In this document: positions 23,215 through 33,219 of the stretch, piece by piece
How the letters are laid out: each line of letters opens with the position of its first letter
Position numbering within the stretch: the first letter of the stretch is position 1
From: Rosellinia necatrix
Taxonomy: Eukaryota; Ascomycota; Sordariomycetes; Xylariales; Xylariaceae
NCBI GenBank assembly: GCA_021209875.1
Contig: JAGYVD010000003.1
Coordinates: forward strand, 3,348,001 to 3,412,000
DNA: 64,000 nt
Direction: 5' to 3'
Program-made: the position numbers and the translations under genes
Notes under the pieces: generated by a model
Databases searched by the model: none
The model's input: the letters and a program-made list of their open reading frames with translations, nothing else
Told to the model about the DNA's origin: nothing

Positions 23215-24390
23215 ATGGCGGCGGACTTGGAGCCACCGCTAGGCTTGCCCTTTCCCACTGACCCGCAAGAGTTCGACTGTGACGAGCGCATTTCATTCTC
23301 GAGGCTTGACAACAAGTTCATCGGCGTCCTGGATGATGGGTCTGAGTTTGAATGGGATGCACAGCTCAAGCGATGGATCCCCGGCATTGACGAGGAGCTT
23401 CTGGCTCAGCAGCAGTCGGCTTATGGTGGTAACGATGGCGGCGGGTCAGACGACAACGGCCCCGGCGGCCACGCCAAAAAGAAGCGAAAGAATGGCTCTG
23501 CTGAACAACACTCCAACAAGAGACAACGGGCACCGCCGCCGCCCCGCCAGAACACTGCCGTCTACGTCACGGGACTGCCGCTTGATGCAACGGTGGACGA
23601 GGTACACGAGGTGTTCTCACGCAAATGCGGTGTCATTGCCGAGGAGATCGACAGTGGCAGGCCGCGCATCAAGCTCTACGCGGATGAAAAGGGAAACCTC
23701 CAGGGCGATGCGCTAGTAGTGTTTTTCAAGCCCCAGAGTGTCGAGATGGCCATTATGCTACTTGATGATACTGACTTCCGCTATACCGCGTCGGGGCTCT
23801 CGAGTGGACGCATGCGGGTGCAAGCGGCTGAGTCAAAGTACAAAAAAACGAACTATGACCAGGAGGGTAAGGGCGAGGCCGGTAGCAGTGGCAACGGCGG
23901 TGGAGAGCAGAGCACTCACAACCATATAACGGGCACCGGCAAGCCGAAAGACAAGGCCCGAGAGCAAGATAAACAGAAAGTCATCAAGCGCACGCAAAAA
24001 CTCGACGCGAAACTTGCCGATTGGGACGACGATGACAGTCCCTTTGGCACACAGCTCGAAACTAATGCTCCCAAGGGTCGTGTTGTCATCCTACACCACA
24101 TGTTCACGCTACGCGAGCTTGACGAAGATCCAGCAGCCATGCTTGAGATCAAGGAGGATATACGCGAGGAGTGCACGAAGCTCGGAATAGTGACAAACGT
24201 CATCTTGTACGATCTTGAGGAGGAGGGTGTCGCGAGCGTCAAGTTCAAGACACCCGAGGCGGCCGCCTCGTGTGTGAATCTTATGGATGGACGCGCGTTT
24301 GACGGCCGCACCGTGCGTGCTGCCATAGCTTCCGGTAAGGAGAAGTATCGCCGCTCGGATAAAGATCACGGTGCGGACGACGAGGACTGA
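23215..24390 (+). CDS. CUS2: U2 snRNP-associated splicing factor, Cus2/Tat-SF1 type
   Basis: The single-exon gene encodes 391 residues from the ATG at 23215, which has an AACAATGG context. An in-frame ATG 90 nt upstream lacks this context and adds a non-conserved extension. The N-terminus has a DDGSEFEWDAQLKRWIP element typical of Tat-SF1 relatives, then a basic KKKRKNG segment. The first RRM starts at about residue 113 (NTAVYVTGLP) with an RNP1-like LQGDALVVFF. A charged linker leads to a second RRM of the UHM type at about 275-375, with GRVVILHHMF, SVKFKTPEAA and the UHM R-x-F motif in GRAFDGR. UHM domains bind tryptophan-containing ligands in SF3b1. The inferred role is U2 snRNP remodelling and branch-site recognition. 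The C-terminus is acidic. Confidence 0.9.
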   Translation: MAADLEPPLGLPFPTDPQEFDCDERISFSRLDNKFIGVLDDGSEFEWDAQLKRWIPGIDEELLAQQQSAYGGNDGGGSDDNGPGGHAKKKRKNGSAEQHSNKRQRAPPPPRQNTAVYVTGLPLDATVDEVHEVFSRKCGVIAEEIDSGRPRIKLYADEKGNLQGDALVVFFKPQSVEMAIMLLDDTDFRYTASGLSSGRMRVQAAESKYKKTNYDQEGKGEAGSSGNGGGEQSTHNHITGTGKPKDKAREQDKQKVIKRTQKLDAKLADWDDDDSPFGTQLETNAPKGRVVILHHMFTLRELDEDPAAMLEIKEDIREECTKLGIVTNVILYDLEEEGVASVKFKTPEAAASCVNLMDGRAFDGRTVRAAIASGKEKYRRSDKDHGADDED

Positions 24391-25270
24391 GCCACCAGGA
24401 AAGAAGAAGAAGATGCTACGTGGAAGATGTACCACCACCGGCGCTATTACTACGATACCCAACGGCCTTATCTATATTTGATGGCTCCGGTTTTCTTACA
24501 TTCGAGATGGACTGCAAGACATACATATTTCGTATCAGATATTAAAATGTTGGAATACTCAGCCAATGAGCGACACTTGAGGCCATACGTCCACCCCCGC
24601 CATGGTATGGGTAGGCTAGCCCAATTGCATATTTTGGATGCCGAATGAGAGCTTCTATGAGATACTGACAAGAACAAGCCTGCCTACGGCGTACCTGATA
24701 GGGCGATATTTCCCAAGTTTGGAAGGTAGATAGGGAAAGCTATATCATCAGCTTAGGTCAAGGGCACCGAAACCAGGTGAACAACATCCGAAATGATCGA
24801 AACTCATTATTCATCATCTACCATCGCATGCCCTTTAACACATAAATCTGCGGATTAGCTGATTGCGCTGACGCAACCAACCGTGGGCCTGGAAATACTT
24901 GGTATCGTTTTGTTTGTACAATATGCCCTACTACACTTGCTATATACATCCTTAATAAGCCCGACGGTTCCGTTTTTCTATGGCAAATATATCACAAGAC
25001 GCGTCCTTGTGAATGCGTGCGAAGATCCAGAATCAGGACTTCCTTACCCAGATTCGGAATTATAAGAGCAGCTCCCATGGCAACCGCGCAACAATCGGTG
25101 CGGGAGAAAAGAGAAGAAAAAGAAATGGGTATGCCGAACGCCACAATCGTTTCAGCCAACGCCTCATCATGCCCGACTTTCATATATGTATTATCCGGTG
25201 GTGAGAGATGGAACGCTCGGTCATAGAAACCACTATGCGACGCAATGCAAAAGGATATTATCTTTTTTTT
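24391..25270. other. Spacer between convergent CUS2 and the DUF3405 gene
   Basis: This AT-rich 880 bp holds two 3' UTRs. A T-run lies at 25262-25272, just downstream of the minus-strand stop. No conserved frame, RNA gene or repeat was recognised. Confidence 0.5.
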
Positions 25271-27865
25271 TTAAGCTGCCGGGTCGGATTCTGGGATCTT
25301 GAGCTCGGGTAACTTTTCCTCGACAGGGAGCTCGACATCCTTTACGGGATGGACGAGCATCGGCGGGAGGCACATGCGACCCTCCCCGCCACGCATATCC
25401 TGAACGCTGGTCCCGTTCTTGCTCCCATCTATAATGAGCTCAAACTCCTCGCCGCCGAGGTTCTCAACCGAGAGGCCAAGCCATCTGCGGTACAGGTTCG
25501 GTGAGAAGGCGGAGCGATAGAACCAGGTCAGCCCTTCCAAATTGTGTTCACGGTCACCGAAAACCGAGCCACGCGCGCCACCGCTAGCGCCGTTCTTGCC
25601 ATTGTTGAGGATTTGCGCGAAGATTTCCATGGGCCACTCGCGGTCGACGTATAGGGGGTGTGGCACAAAGACTGCCTTGAAGCCATGGTGCAGGGCCACG
25701 GACCCTGGCCACATCTCAGGGAAGGCATGGTGCTTCAAGAAGGCAGTCTCTTTATGCATTGCCATCAGGAGACGGCGAGACATCCGTGATGCCGTAATAA
25801 TATGAGCTCGCCGTGGGGGCTTTCCGTGTCCATCGCCTTCATTGTAACCAGTGATATCGTTGGCGAGACCCCAAGTAGTGTGCTCAGGATCGAACATTGG
25901 GTTGAAAGTGATATAATCAGCTTCCTCGCCTACTCCCCATACATATTTGTCCTTTTCGTACGTAGTTGGCGGTTTCGGATCATTGTCGGCATCATACCAG
26001 TCCTTTGGATCCCCGGGTCGCTCCGGGCCCCAAATAGGCTTATCACCACGAGTCGTTGCTTGGTCCTTTTCAGTGCCTGGTACACCATCCCACACATTGT
26101 CTGCTCCTTTAACGCCCATTTCAGACTGAACCCTAGCCATCTGCTTGAAGTCTTCCCAGGACCCATGCACAGCTGGGATATAAAATCGAGCATTTCGTTC
26201 CCAGAGTCCTTTTCTTGGCTGGTCTCTGGCCCATTTTTCGACCTTCGAGAATAAATCATAGTAATGGCCGGTATACCGAATATCCATCTCCCATTGCCAG
26301 TAGTAATCGTACTCTGGATGTAGGTAGGCAAAATACTGCATGGCCATTTGCAAACCACGATAAACGCCGTGAACAGGTAGATCAGGACCGCGAGCCCAAA
26401 GGTCATATATACCCTGGTAAAGAGCTAGCATCTGAGTTTCCGTCCATAATGTGACCAGGCCACGGAATTCCGCAGGAATCGCTTCTTCGATTCGACGATG
26501 ATAAGTATCCGAATCAGCCCAAATCGGATGGGCAGCATCGTTCCTAACTTGGGCAAGGATATGAATATCATAACGACCTCCTGATGCTAGGACCATTTCA
26601 GTTATTAGGGAACGCATGTTCATAACATCCTCCTCTCTCCACAGAAACTCGTCCCAGCATCGCACGACAATGGCTGTCCGAGATAGGACATTGCCCTTGG
26701 CTCCCTTGGCTCCCTTGGGGCCTTCCTTTGTGACTGGCTCTGCAAGTTTGTTTGTGTCGGGATTTTGAGGAATCGGTCGCGCGGTTTCATCAGTAGCAGC
26801 GTCACGAGCATTAAGATCCTTCGCGGCATTGCCTTCGTCGACGAAGAAGCCATGCGGCGTAGGCTGTCTTGCTGGCAAAGGCTTGTAACGAGCAGCATTT
26901 GTTCGATAGCAACGTCGTTGAATCTCGGCCCAGTTCATCGAAGCCCAATCAACTCGGGGTACCTTCTCCCAAGTTGACTCGAACCCTTCCCTGTCGCCGT
27001 GCTCTCCTGTACCGAGACCACCCGACCTCCCAGAGTAACCAAGGCCATAGGGGCCATATTTACCATAGCGCTCGAAGCAGATATCTTCGGAGAAACCGAA
27101 GAGCTCATGAGAACCCATAACAGAGTCTGGGAAACCGTTTGGCCGACCGTCGTAATAACGAATTGGAGGCACCCGCACTTTCTTCTCCACGTCCAGGAAA
27201 CATTCATCGAAAGTCTCGGGCGCGGTCTTAAAGACGCTTCGAGGGTGCGTGAGGAACTCTTTGCTGGGGGGTATATTCTTTCTACGCGCTTCAGTAGGTT
27301 CGCTATCCTGTACATCTTGGGCAAACCCAAGCTTGTCAATAGGCAGCTCGTCCTCGGCGCGTGGATATTCGGGTTTGTTCTGGGCCATGGGAACCAAGTT
27401 TCTTATGCCACCATAGTATCTTGTGAGGTAGGGGTAGGACTCCCACATGTGAGGGGCGGGCGGCTTTTTGGGGATCTTGCCTTCGGCATGTGCCCTATTT
27501 TCATTGTGGCTCGCGCGAGCTAGTGTGAAGATTAATAGCACGATAAAGGACACGAGCCCGAAGCAAAGATACCGAATGATCTTGTTCGGTAGACGGTAGA
27601 GGTGCGGCCGCCCTGGCCCCCTCGGGATGGGAAGTCGTGGTTTGGCCAGGATAGGGACGGTTTGAGAGGATGCGATAGAGGTATGACGCGAATTCCCTGT
27701 TTCTGGTGACGAGGTAGTAGAATATTCCTCGTAGTCAGATTCATCGTAAGAGTCATTGGTCAGGCGCTCCCTGCTAGGAGTGCGAGGTTTTTCATAGAGA
27801 GGAAGCTTGGAGTTGTGGCCATGGCGCGAGCGGCCTCCTGTATTCCAGGGCAGACGGCCAGCCAT
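25271..27865 (-). CDS. DUF3405 family type II membrane protein
   Basis: The single exon encodes 864 residues from the ATG at 27865 (MAGRLPWNTGGRSRHGHNSK). A further in-frame ATG at 28006 would add 47 residues of translated pyrimidine-rich leader and was rejected. A polar cytosolic tail of about 95 residues precedes one membrane anchor (RYLCFGLVSFIVLLIFTLA, about 99-117) and a large lumenal domain. Recognisable DUF3405 blocks include TAIVVRCWDEFLWREEDV, YDIHILAQV, YPEYDYYWQWEMD-like LHPEYDYYWQWEMDIRYTG, FYIPAVHGSW and GLTWFYRSAF. The DxD-bearing WQWEMDIR region and overall topology suggest a Golgi glycosyltransferase fold. This is inference, because the family has no established reaction that I can name. 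A KGPKGAKGAKG stretch reflects a 9-bp tandem repeat in the coding DNA near 26693-26722. Confidence 0.85.
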   Translation of the reverse strand: MAGRLPWNTGGRSRHGHNSKLPLYEKPRTPSRERLTNDSYDESDYEEYSTTSSPETGNSRHTSIASSQTVPILAKPRLPIPRGPGRPHLYRLPNKIIRYLCFGLVSFIVLLIFTLARASHNENRAHAEGKIPKKPPAPHMWESYPYLTRYYGGIRNLVPMAQNKPEYPRAEDELPIDKLGFAQDVQDSEPTEARRKNIPPSKEFLTHPRSVFKTAPETFDECFLDVEKKVRVPPIRYYDGRPNGFPDSVMGSHELFGFSEDICFERYGKYGPYGLGYSGRSGGLGTGEHGDREGFESTWEKVPRVDWASMNWAEIQRRCYRTNAARYKPLPARQPTPHGFFVDEGNAAKDLNARDAATDETARPIPQNPDTNKLAEPVTKEGPKGAKGAKGNVLSRTAIVVRCWDEFLWREEDVMNMRSLITEMVLASGGRYDIHILAQVRNDAAHPIWADSDTYHRRIEEAIPAEFRGLVTLWTETQMLALYQGIYDLWARGPDLPVHGVYRGLQMAMQYFAYLHPEYDYYWQWEMDIRYTGHYYDLFSKVEKWARDQPRKGLWERNARFYIPAVHGSWEDFKQMARVQSEMGVKGADNVWDGVPGTEKDQATTRGDKPIWGPERPGDPKDWYDADNDPKPPTTYEKDKYVWGVGEEADYITFNPMFDPEHTTWGLANDITGYNEGDGHGKPPRRAHIITASRMSRRLLMAMHKETAFLKHHAFPEMWPGSVALHHGFKAVFVPHPLYVDREWPMEIFAQILNNGKNGASGGARGSVFGDREHNLEGLTWFYRSAFSPNLYRRWLGLSVENLGGEEFELIIDGSKNGTSVQDMRGGEGRMCLPPMLVHPVKDVELPVEEKLPELKIPESDPAA

Positions 27866-28181
27866 GATGAGGCGCCACGGAGAGCTATAGACAAGGGTGT
27901 CAGGAGAGCGCACGGGAGAAGTGCAATTGTGATCGGAAAAAGAGAAAGGGGGAGGAGAGAAAAAGGGGGGGGAGAAGGAGGAGAGGGGGAATACAAACAG
28001 GGTCAACCAGGCCGTCCTCTGTTGTCGCTACCTATTCCCAAGCCAGGAGGAAAAGTGGTGGCGGCTCAATGGTGTTGATCGTAATGATGACGATAACGAT
28101 GCGATAACAGCGGATTCGAGCCTAGCAGACGATGCGGCCGCGTCATGAGATGATGCAATCGAGGAGATGCCCTAAATATCA

Positions 28182-28217
28182 GGAATGCCAGGAATGCCAG
28201 AAATGCCCGAAATGCCA
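28182..28217. repeat. 9-bp tandem repeat, four copies
   Basis: The unit GGAATGCCA occurs twice perfectly (28182-28190, 28191-28199), followed by GAAATGCCC and GAAATGCCA. It lies upstream of the DUF3405 gene. Confidence 0.9.
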
Positions 28218-29926
28218 GAATTTACATGTGCAGGAGTGTTCCGACGCCAAAGGAAATACGGAAAATATGGGTTACGGACGGCGTGCCCCCCAAAAGACAA
28301 ACATAAGGGAACAAACAGCCCGACAGCCAGACAGCCAGGACCAAAAACCGGTTTGGCTGCTGAATGCTAGCCAGAATAAAGGGAAAACAATAGGTAGTCT
28401 TGGTGCTCCACTACTTCATCATACTAGCAGGTGTCTTGTTGCCGTCCACTGTATCAACAACCGCCCCAGCGTGGCCACTCACGGCCCGCCAAGCCCACCT
28501 TACTTCATTGCCACGAGCAACCGGCACTCGTTGTAACCCGATAGGCTATAGCGGCACGTCTGAGCCTAACGCGATCAGGGACGGTGGAGACCAGCCTGGC
28601 CAGCCAGAGCCTCCACACAGCGCACCCTAGCCTGCCCAGCCGGAAAAAGCCGCCTAACCAAGAGCGGTCATCTAGTACACATACCTAGTGTATATATGCA
28701 CGCAGTAGTAGGTACGTACTTACTGTACTCCTATCTTGGGTGCAGATCATGGTGTACTGTACGTACGAAATAGTGTAAGTGAGGAGGCCAGATAATTACG
28801 AAGCACGGAGAGAAGGACACCAAGGCACACCAAAATCCTCTTCATGAATTTACCAACTCCCACCAGCTAGTTATATCACCTCTACACATTAGTCAGTTAC
28901 ACTACTCTGTGTACACCAAGTACCAACCTACCTGGTATAAAAAAAAGAAAAGGCAGCGCATGCCGGTGGCGAATATCTGTCGGCTAGCACTACACTAGTA
29001 ACTATAACGAAGTGACACAAACTCTGTATCAGTGAGTCGCGAACCAATCCGCGTCAGTTGAAAACTTTGAAACAAACCACTCTTTTAAACAGAGCACGCA
29101 GGTTTCCAGGTTCAGGGCTGCACGTGTACACTATAGCCAGACCGTGCCTAGACCATTTAAGTATTGGGTAGAGTAATTACCGTCTATATCACGACAGGAC
29201 GGAAGAGGAAAAGGCAGGGAAAGAAAAGGAAGGAGGGGCGAATAAAAATCCCGATGATTAAATTAATTACGGATGAGTTGAGAGTTGAGTGAGCTGTTTG
29301 CAGCAATAGCGTGCGTGCATGTAATTACATACATATGTATATTGTATGTATTCCCTGGCTCACGAGGTATTGAGGAGGCTATGTATGCATTGATTTTCTT
29401 GCTGCCGAAAGCCACAAGCAGCCTGTGTACATATAATTACCTAGGCAGGTAGTAGATACCAAGACAACAGGTGTACCGTATGTACTGGGTAGGTAGGTAT
29501 TTAAGGTATGGATGTATATGGATACAGGTCATCCGTGTTCAGCCGCGAGCCTCTTGAGGGGAGTAGGACAAAAATTAAATTTGATAAAACAGTAAAACGA
29601 TGGGGAGTCTGTAGTGATCTTCTGACGAACAAATCACCTGGTATAGGAGGTACAAACAGAAGTGATGTTTGGATGCATATACATGCTTATACGAGGTATC
29701 TAGTTAATATACATAGTATGCATGGTTCTGCATAAGTGCATCTTCTACGCGTCAAAGGCCACGCAAGCAACTGAGGGTAGCCAATGGTTATCCCACCATG
29801 CCATAGGTACCAGGTGGACCTCGGTTATAGGTTATAGGTAACTAATGAGCCTAAGTAATTAGTTACCATAGCTACCTACCTACACTACCTACCTACCTAC
29901 CTAGGTAGGTACTTAGTTGAACTAGT

Positions 29927-30007
29927 AGAGGAAGAAAGGAAAGAGGGAAAGAGGGAAAGAAGGAAAGAAGGAAAGAAGAAAAGAAGAGAAAAGAAAAAAA
30001 AAAGAGG
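29927..30007. repeat. 81-nt homopurine tract
   Basis: The + strand has only A and G from 29927 to 30007. The body is built of imperfect GAAAGAAG/GAAAGAGG units and ends in an A-run. Such tracts can form triplex DNA and are prone to slippage. Confidence 0.9.
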
Positions 30008-30405
30008 TAAAATTCTGCGATGACGAGGATAAGAACGACAACTCACGCGACCTGTCTCCCCCAATCATGTAGTGCACAACTACCAACCTACACTACGACC
30101 ATGCAAGACCCTTCGCTACCGCCTACAGATTCCAGGTCGAACGATGTCTGCCCGATCCCGACCTGCTGCGGCTTATGTTCCCCGGCGGCGTTCTCCCAGG
30201 CTAGTGCCTACCTACCATGTATTAGCTGCTGCTGAACATCCGGTTAGGTCGTGGCGATTCGCTCGTGCAGTGCACCCTCATTGGTACCCGACGCCCGCAC
30301 CCGACGTCCGGAGACAGGCTCGCTGCTGGCCTGGTTGGCTGGCTGCAATGACTGCTGCCATGCTTCGGGCTGCGCTGTCACCGCATCGTGGGAGCCGCCG
30401 AGAGC

Positions 30406-30477
30406 AATTGGGATTGGGGTTGGGGTTGGGGTTGGGATTGGGATTGGGATTGGAACTGGAATTGGAATTGGAATTGG
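30406..30477. repeat. G-rich hexanucleotide array (TTGGGG/TTGGGA/TTGGAA)
   Basis: About twelve consecutive 6-bp units change in order from AATTGGG through three TTGGGG, then three TTGGGA, then TTGGAA variants. The graded order suggests local duplication of variant units. It is not the canonical fungal telomere repeat TTAGGG. It is G-rich on the + strand and has G-quadruplex potential in its first half. Confidence 0.9.
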
Positions 30478-30983
30478 TAGCCCAGCAGCAGGTGTAGGTA
30501 GGGTCCATCCTCCGGCCTGGCAGCCCTGGGTCTTCTTGTTCTTGTCTGGCTACCGACCGTTGCCAACAACTCACAAAAAAAAAAGACAAAGCGCCGCTCC
30601 GAAACACGGGCCGCCAAGGCGGTACGATGCAGTGCCATCCCGCTGAGTGAGAGGTGAGACACCACCGACCCAGATGCCGCACTATCGACACCAACCCGCA
30701 GCCTATCTAACAAGTGTTACGCGGCTCTCTGCTGTGTGCTCCGTACTCCGTGTCCTGTGTCCCGTTTCCCTGCGTCTTGCGTCCTGCCTTTCGTGTTCTG
30801 GCTCTTTATCCCCCGGCTCGGGGATACATATATATAAGTAGGTATGATAGTATGGGGGGTGGGAGTCGACGATCGTCGCTCAGCGTGTTCCTCACCGACA
30901 ACCATAGGCAGGCAAACAGCCGCTGCGACGAGCTCGAAGACCCGACCTTCGGTCTTGCTTGGACCGATCAAGAGCCCTTGGTC

Positions 30984-31028
30984 CCAGGTAGTCCAGGTAG
31001 TCCAGGTAGCCCAGGTAGCCCAGGTAGC
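30984..31028. repeat. 9-bp tandem repeat, five copies
   Basis: The unit CCAGGTAGT occurs twice, followed by three CCAGGTAGC copies with exact 9-bp spacing. It lies about 600 bp upstream of the luciferase-domain gene. Confidence 0.92.
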
Positions 31029-31622
31029 CCAGAACGTGAGAGACGTGGGACTATTTGACCAACAGTGGTTCCCTTCGAGCATATCAGTTGATCGGTGGTT
31101 TGATCGTTGTCATGAAAACGTTGTTGGCGTAGCCTTTGGCCCAATCACACTTGGCTTCACATCGTTGAGCCGGTCGCGGGCTATCCCACCTGGACCCGGC
31201 CACCATGTACAAGCATCGTCACTTGACCTCCTCGTGCAGCAAAGCAGTGCCCTGGGACGAAGGACCTTGGGGCGTGCCTACATACATAAGGGACGCCCGT
31301 CCAGACCAGCGCACCTGCTTCCCTCCCTAGGTATGCAAGGTACCAGACCTCCTTGCATTGTTGTCAGACGAGCACCCGAGGCTTATTGGCACCCTCTAGT
31401 TCCATCCCATCGTCATTTGTCTCTTGTTTCCTAGTCTTATTCCCATGCTAGGTGTCCTCTGACTGTCTAGGAAGCAGAAGCAACCCTCCCCCCCCCCCTT
31501 AAAAGTCCAATATCTAGTATAGCTTCTATCTACCGTCGTGAAACCCAGCCCGTATCACCTGAAGCCCATACGCACCATCTCCTACTCAATTGACCAATTG
31601 TTCGCATGAGGAGGCAACCACC

Positions 31623-32522
31623 ATGGCAACATCCCTAACGCAGGCGAACCTGAGCACTCAGTCTCTCATCTCCGAGTCCCCCGCCCCCGAGAGCATTGCG
31701 CCGCCGTATCTAAGCCTGACCATCAGGCAGGACTCGCTGACCGTCACGCTCGATGGATCGACCATCTTCGTCCTCTCGGCCTCCCTCATCTTCGCCATCC
31801 AATTCCTCCAGCCGGCCACGGTGGCCGCGCTGATCGGGCTCGCCACTGCGGTCCTCTTCGTGCAAAACGACTACCGGAACTTCCTCAACCTTGGCCCCGG
31901 TGGCACGCCCTCGACTGTCGGCGGCTACATCCGCATCAACTGGCTGAAGCTGTGGGCACTCCGCGACCCCTTCGACCCGCTGCCGGCGGACCAGGCAGTG
32001 CAGCCGGCCTCGGGGGTCCTGCAGGTGCGCCCGCTCCCCTACCGCTGCGGCCCGCGGCCCCGCGTCGTCGGCATCGCCCCCCAGCGCCAGGTCGACCAGT
32101 TCGGCTCGCGCGAGTGCTACCTCGCCCTGCGCCGCATCCTCGAGGCCCATGGCAACACTCACGCTGAGGAGATGGGCATCGGCACCTCGTGCTTCGAGAA
32201 GCACGGCCTTGGCCTCTTCGCCCGCTACCCCGTCAACAACACCTGCCAGGGCGAGATCTGCCACGTCCACAACTCGGACCACTCTCTCCACCTCAACCTC
32301 CACCCCGAGGACGCCAGGGAGGTCATCGGCAAGGGCTGGGGCCAGCGCCACCCCCTCACCAGCCGCTGCTTCCTCTTCAAGATGCCCGTCCCCCGCCAGT
32401 TCACCATGGTCTACGCCCCCCGCACCCGCGACGAGCTCAAGGTCGTCTGCCAGATCATCGAGGCCGCCGGCTGGTGGGTCATCGCCAAGGAGATCCGCAT
32501 GGACTTGCTCGGGGAAACATGA
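31623..32522 (+). CDS. Luciferase-domain (DUF5519-type) fungal protein
   Basis: The single exon encodes 299 residues from an ACCATGG start at 31623, preferred over an in-frame ATG 33 nt upstream. The N-terminal half has two adjoining hydrophobic segments (about 46-61 and 63-80), likely a membrane hairpin or anchor. The C-terminal third (about 185-290) matches the fungal 'luciferase domain' family: GIGTSCFEKHGLGLFARYP, EICHVHNSDHSLHLNLHPED and GKGWGQRHPLTSR. The conserved His residues in HVH and the WGQRHPL block are intact. Despite the family name, no light-emitting reaction is implied, because the domain is named from distant similarity and its biochemical role is unknown. Codon third positions are almost all G or C. 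This produces long spurious frames on the opposite strand and contrasts with genes to the left. Confidence 0.82.
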   Translation: MATSLTQANLSTQSLISESPAPESIAPPYLSLTIRQDSLTVTLDGSTIFVLSASLIFAIQFLQPATVAALIGLATAVLFVQNDYRNFLNLGPGGTPSTVGGYIRINWLKLWALRDPFDPLPADQAVQPASGVLQVRPLPYRCGPRPRVVGIAPQRQVDQFGSRECYLALRRILEAHGNTHAEEMGIGTSCFEKHGLGLFARYPVNNTCQGEICHVHNSDHSLHLNLHPEDAREVIGKGWGQRHPLTSRCFLFKMPVPRQFTMVYAPRTRDELKVVCQIIEAAGWWVIAKEIRMDLLGET

Positions 32523-33219
32523 TGATGAGTGGCCGCGGGGGAGATAATGCGGAGGGGAAGCTGGGGGTTGAGGGAAAAGGATGACGGGATTTGGAGGAAA
32601 AAAAAGTCTACATGGCAATTTTGAGAAAAGCGCCTATTTATTGGTTCGAAGCAAGCCACTGCCGGATACTTGAATGCCATCTAGTTTAGTCATAAAAAGC
32701 AGAAAATCAGATAATCTCTAAAAGAAAGAATGAAAAATTAACAATTCCAATAATTTGACTCGAATTCACAATATCAATAGAGTGAGTAATATATTTCGAA
32801 GGGACATGTCGTTAATTGTAATCAGGTCAATTCATGCATGATCTAGATGTTCGTTGAGGGTATCTAATCCCGTTAAATTCGTGCTCCTCGTACCCTCGTC
32901 CCGAGCTCGTGATATTCATAGTGTTGAATAATAACAAAATAATAATAATAAGGGAGCTACCCTCAACAAATAAGCTAGCGGCGAATAAGAAAAGGGAGAA
33001 ACCCATCGTCGGCCAATCCCTTGTATCCGACAGCCACGGACGGGCCCATGGAGAGCAATATGCATGTATGTATAATCAGTTTTGGTTTTCTAATTCCAAC
33101 GCCGCCATCAAGGAACATGATAACGCACTCCCACGCTCCCCGCCGTGCGGACTCCCCCCCCCAATCCCCATCCCTACGCAGCCTCTCTCCAGGAAGGGAA
33201 GGCGAGTACAACCGCCAGC
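32523..33219. other. AT-rich spacer between convergent genes
   Basis: These 700 bp separate the luciferase-domain gene (+) from GCV1 (-). The DNA shifts abruptly from GC-rich coding sequence to AT-rich DNA (32600-33000), with an AATAATAATAAT run near 32938-32952. Nothing else was recognised. Confidence 0.5.

Larger units (their letters stand above)
27866..31622. other. Repeat-rich divergent spacer, 3.8 kb
   Basis: The spacer lies between the DUF3405 gene (-) and the luciferase-domain gene (+). The first 130 bp form the DUF3405 leader, with an uninterrupted purine tract on the + strand (27935-27991). Beyond it are several short tandem repeats (28182-28217, 30406-30477, 30984-31028), an 81-nt homopurine tract (29927-30007) and clusters of TAGGTAGGTA words (29440-29500, 29870-29915). 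Open frames through 30000-31430 are low-complexity translations of these repeats. No conserved protein was found. Confidence 0.55.

Noticed and set aside
30406..30477. Interstitial telomere
   Set aside because: The units are TTGGGG, TTGGGA and TTGGAA, never TTAGGG, the repeat of nearly all filamentous ascomycetes.
30020..31434. Several 110-200 codon frames in the spacer upstream of the luciferase-domain gene
   Set aside because: They translate tandem repeats (for example repeating GVGVG/GIGIG or VVQVVQVAQ patterns) and lack any conserved block.
31710..32618. A 302-codon open frame antisense to the luciferase-domain gene
   Set aside because: It is a by-product of extreme GC3 in the sense gene. 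The translation is Ala/Glu/Val-rich with no domain, and it covers the sense gene's coding region exactly.
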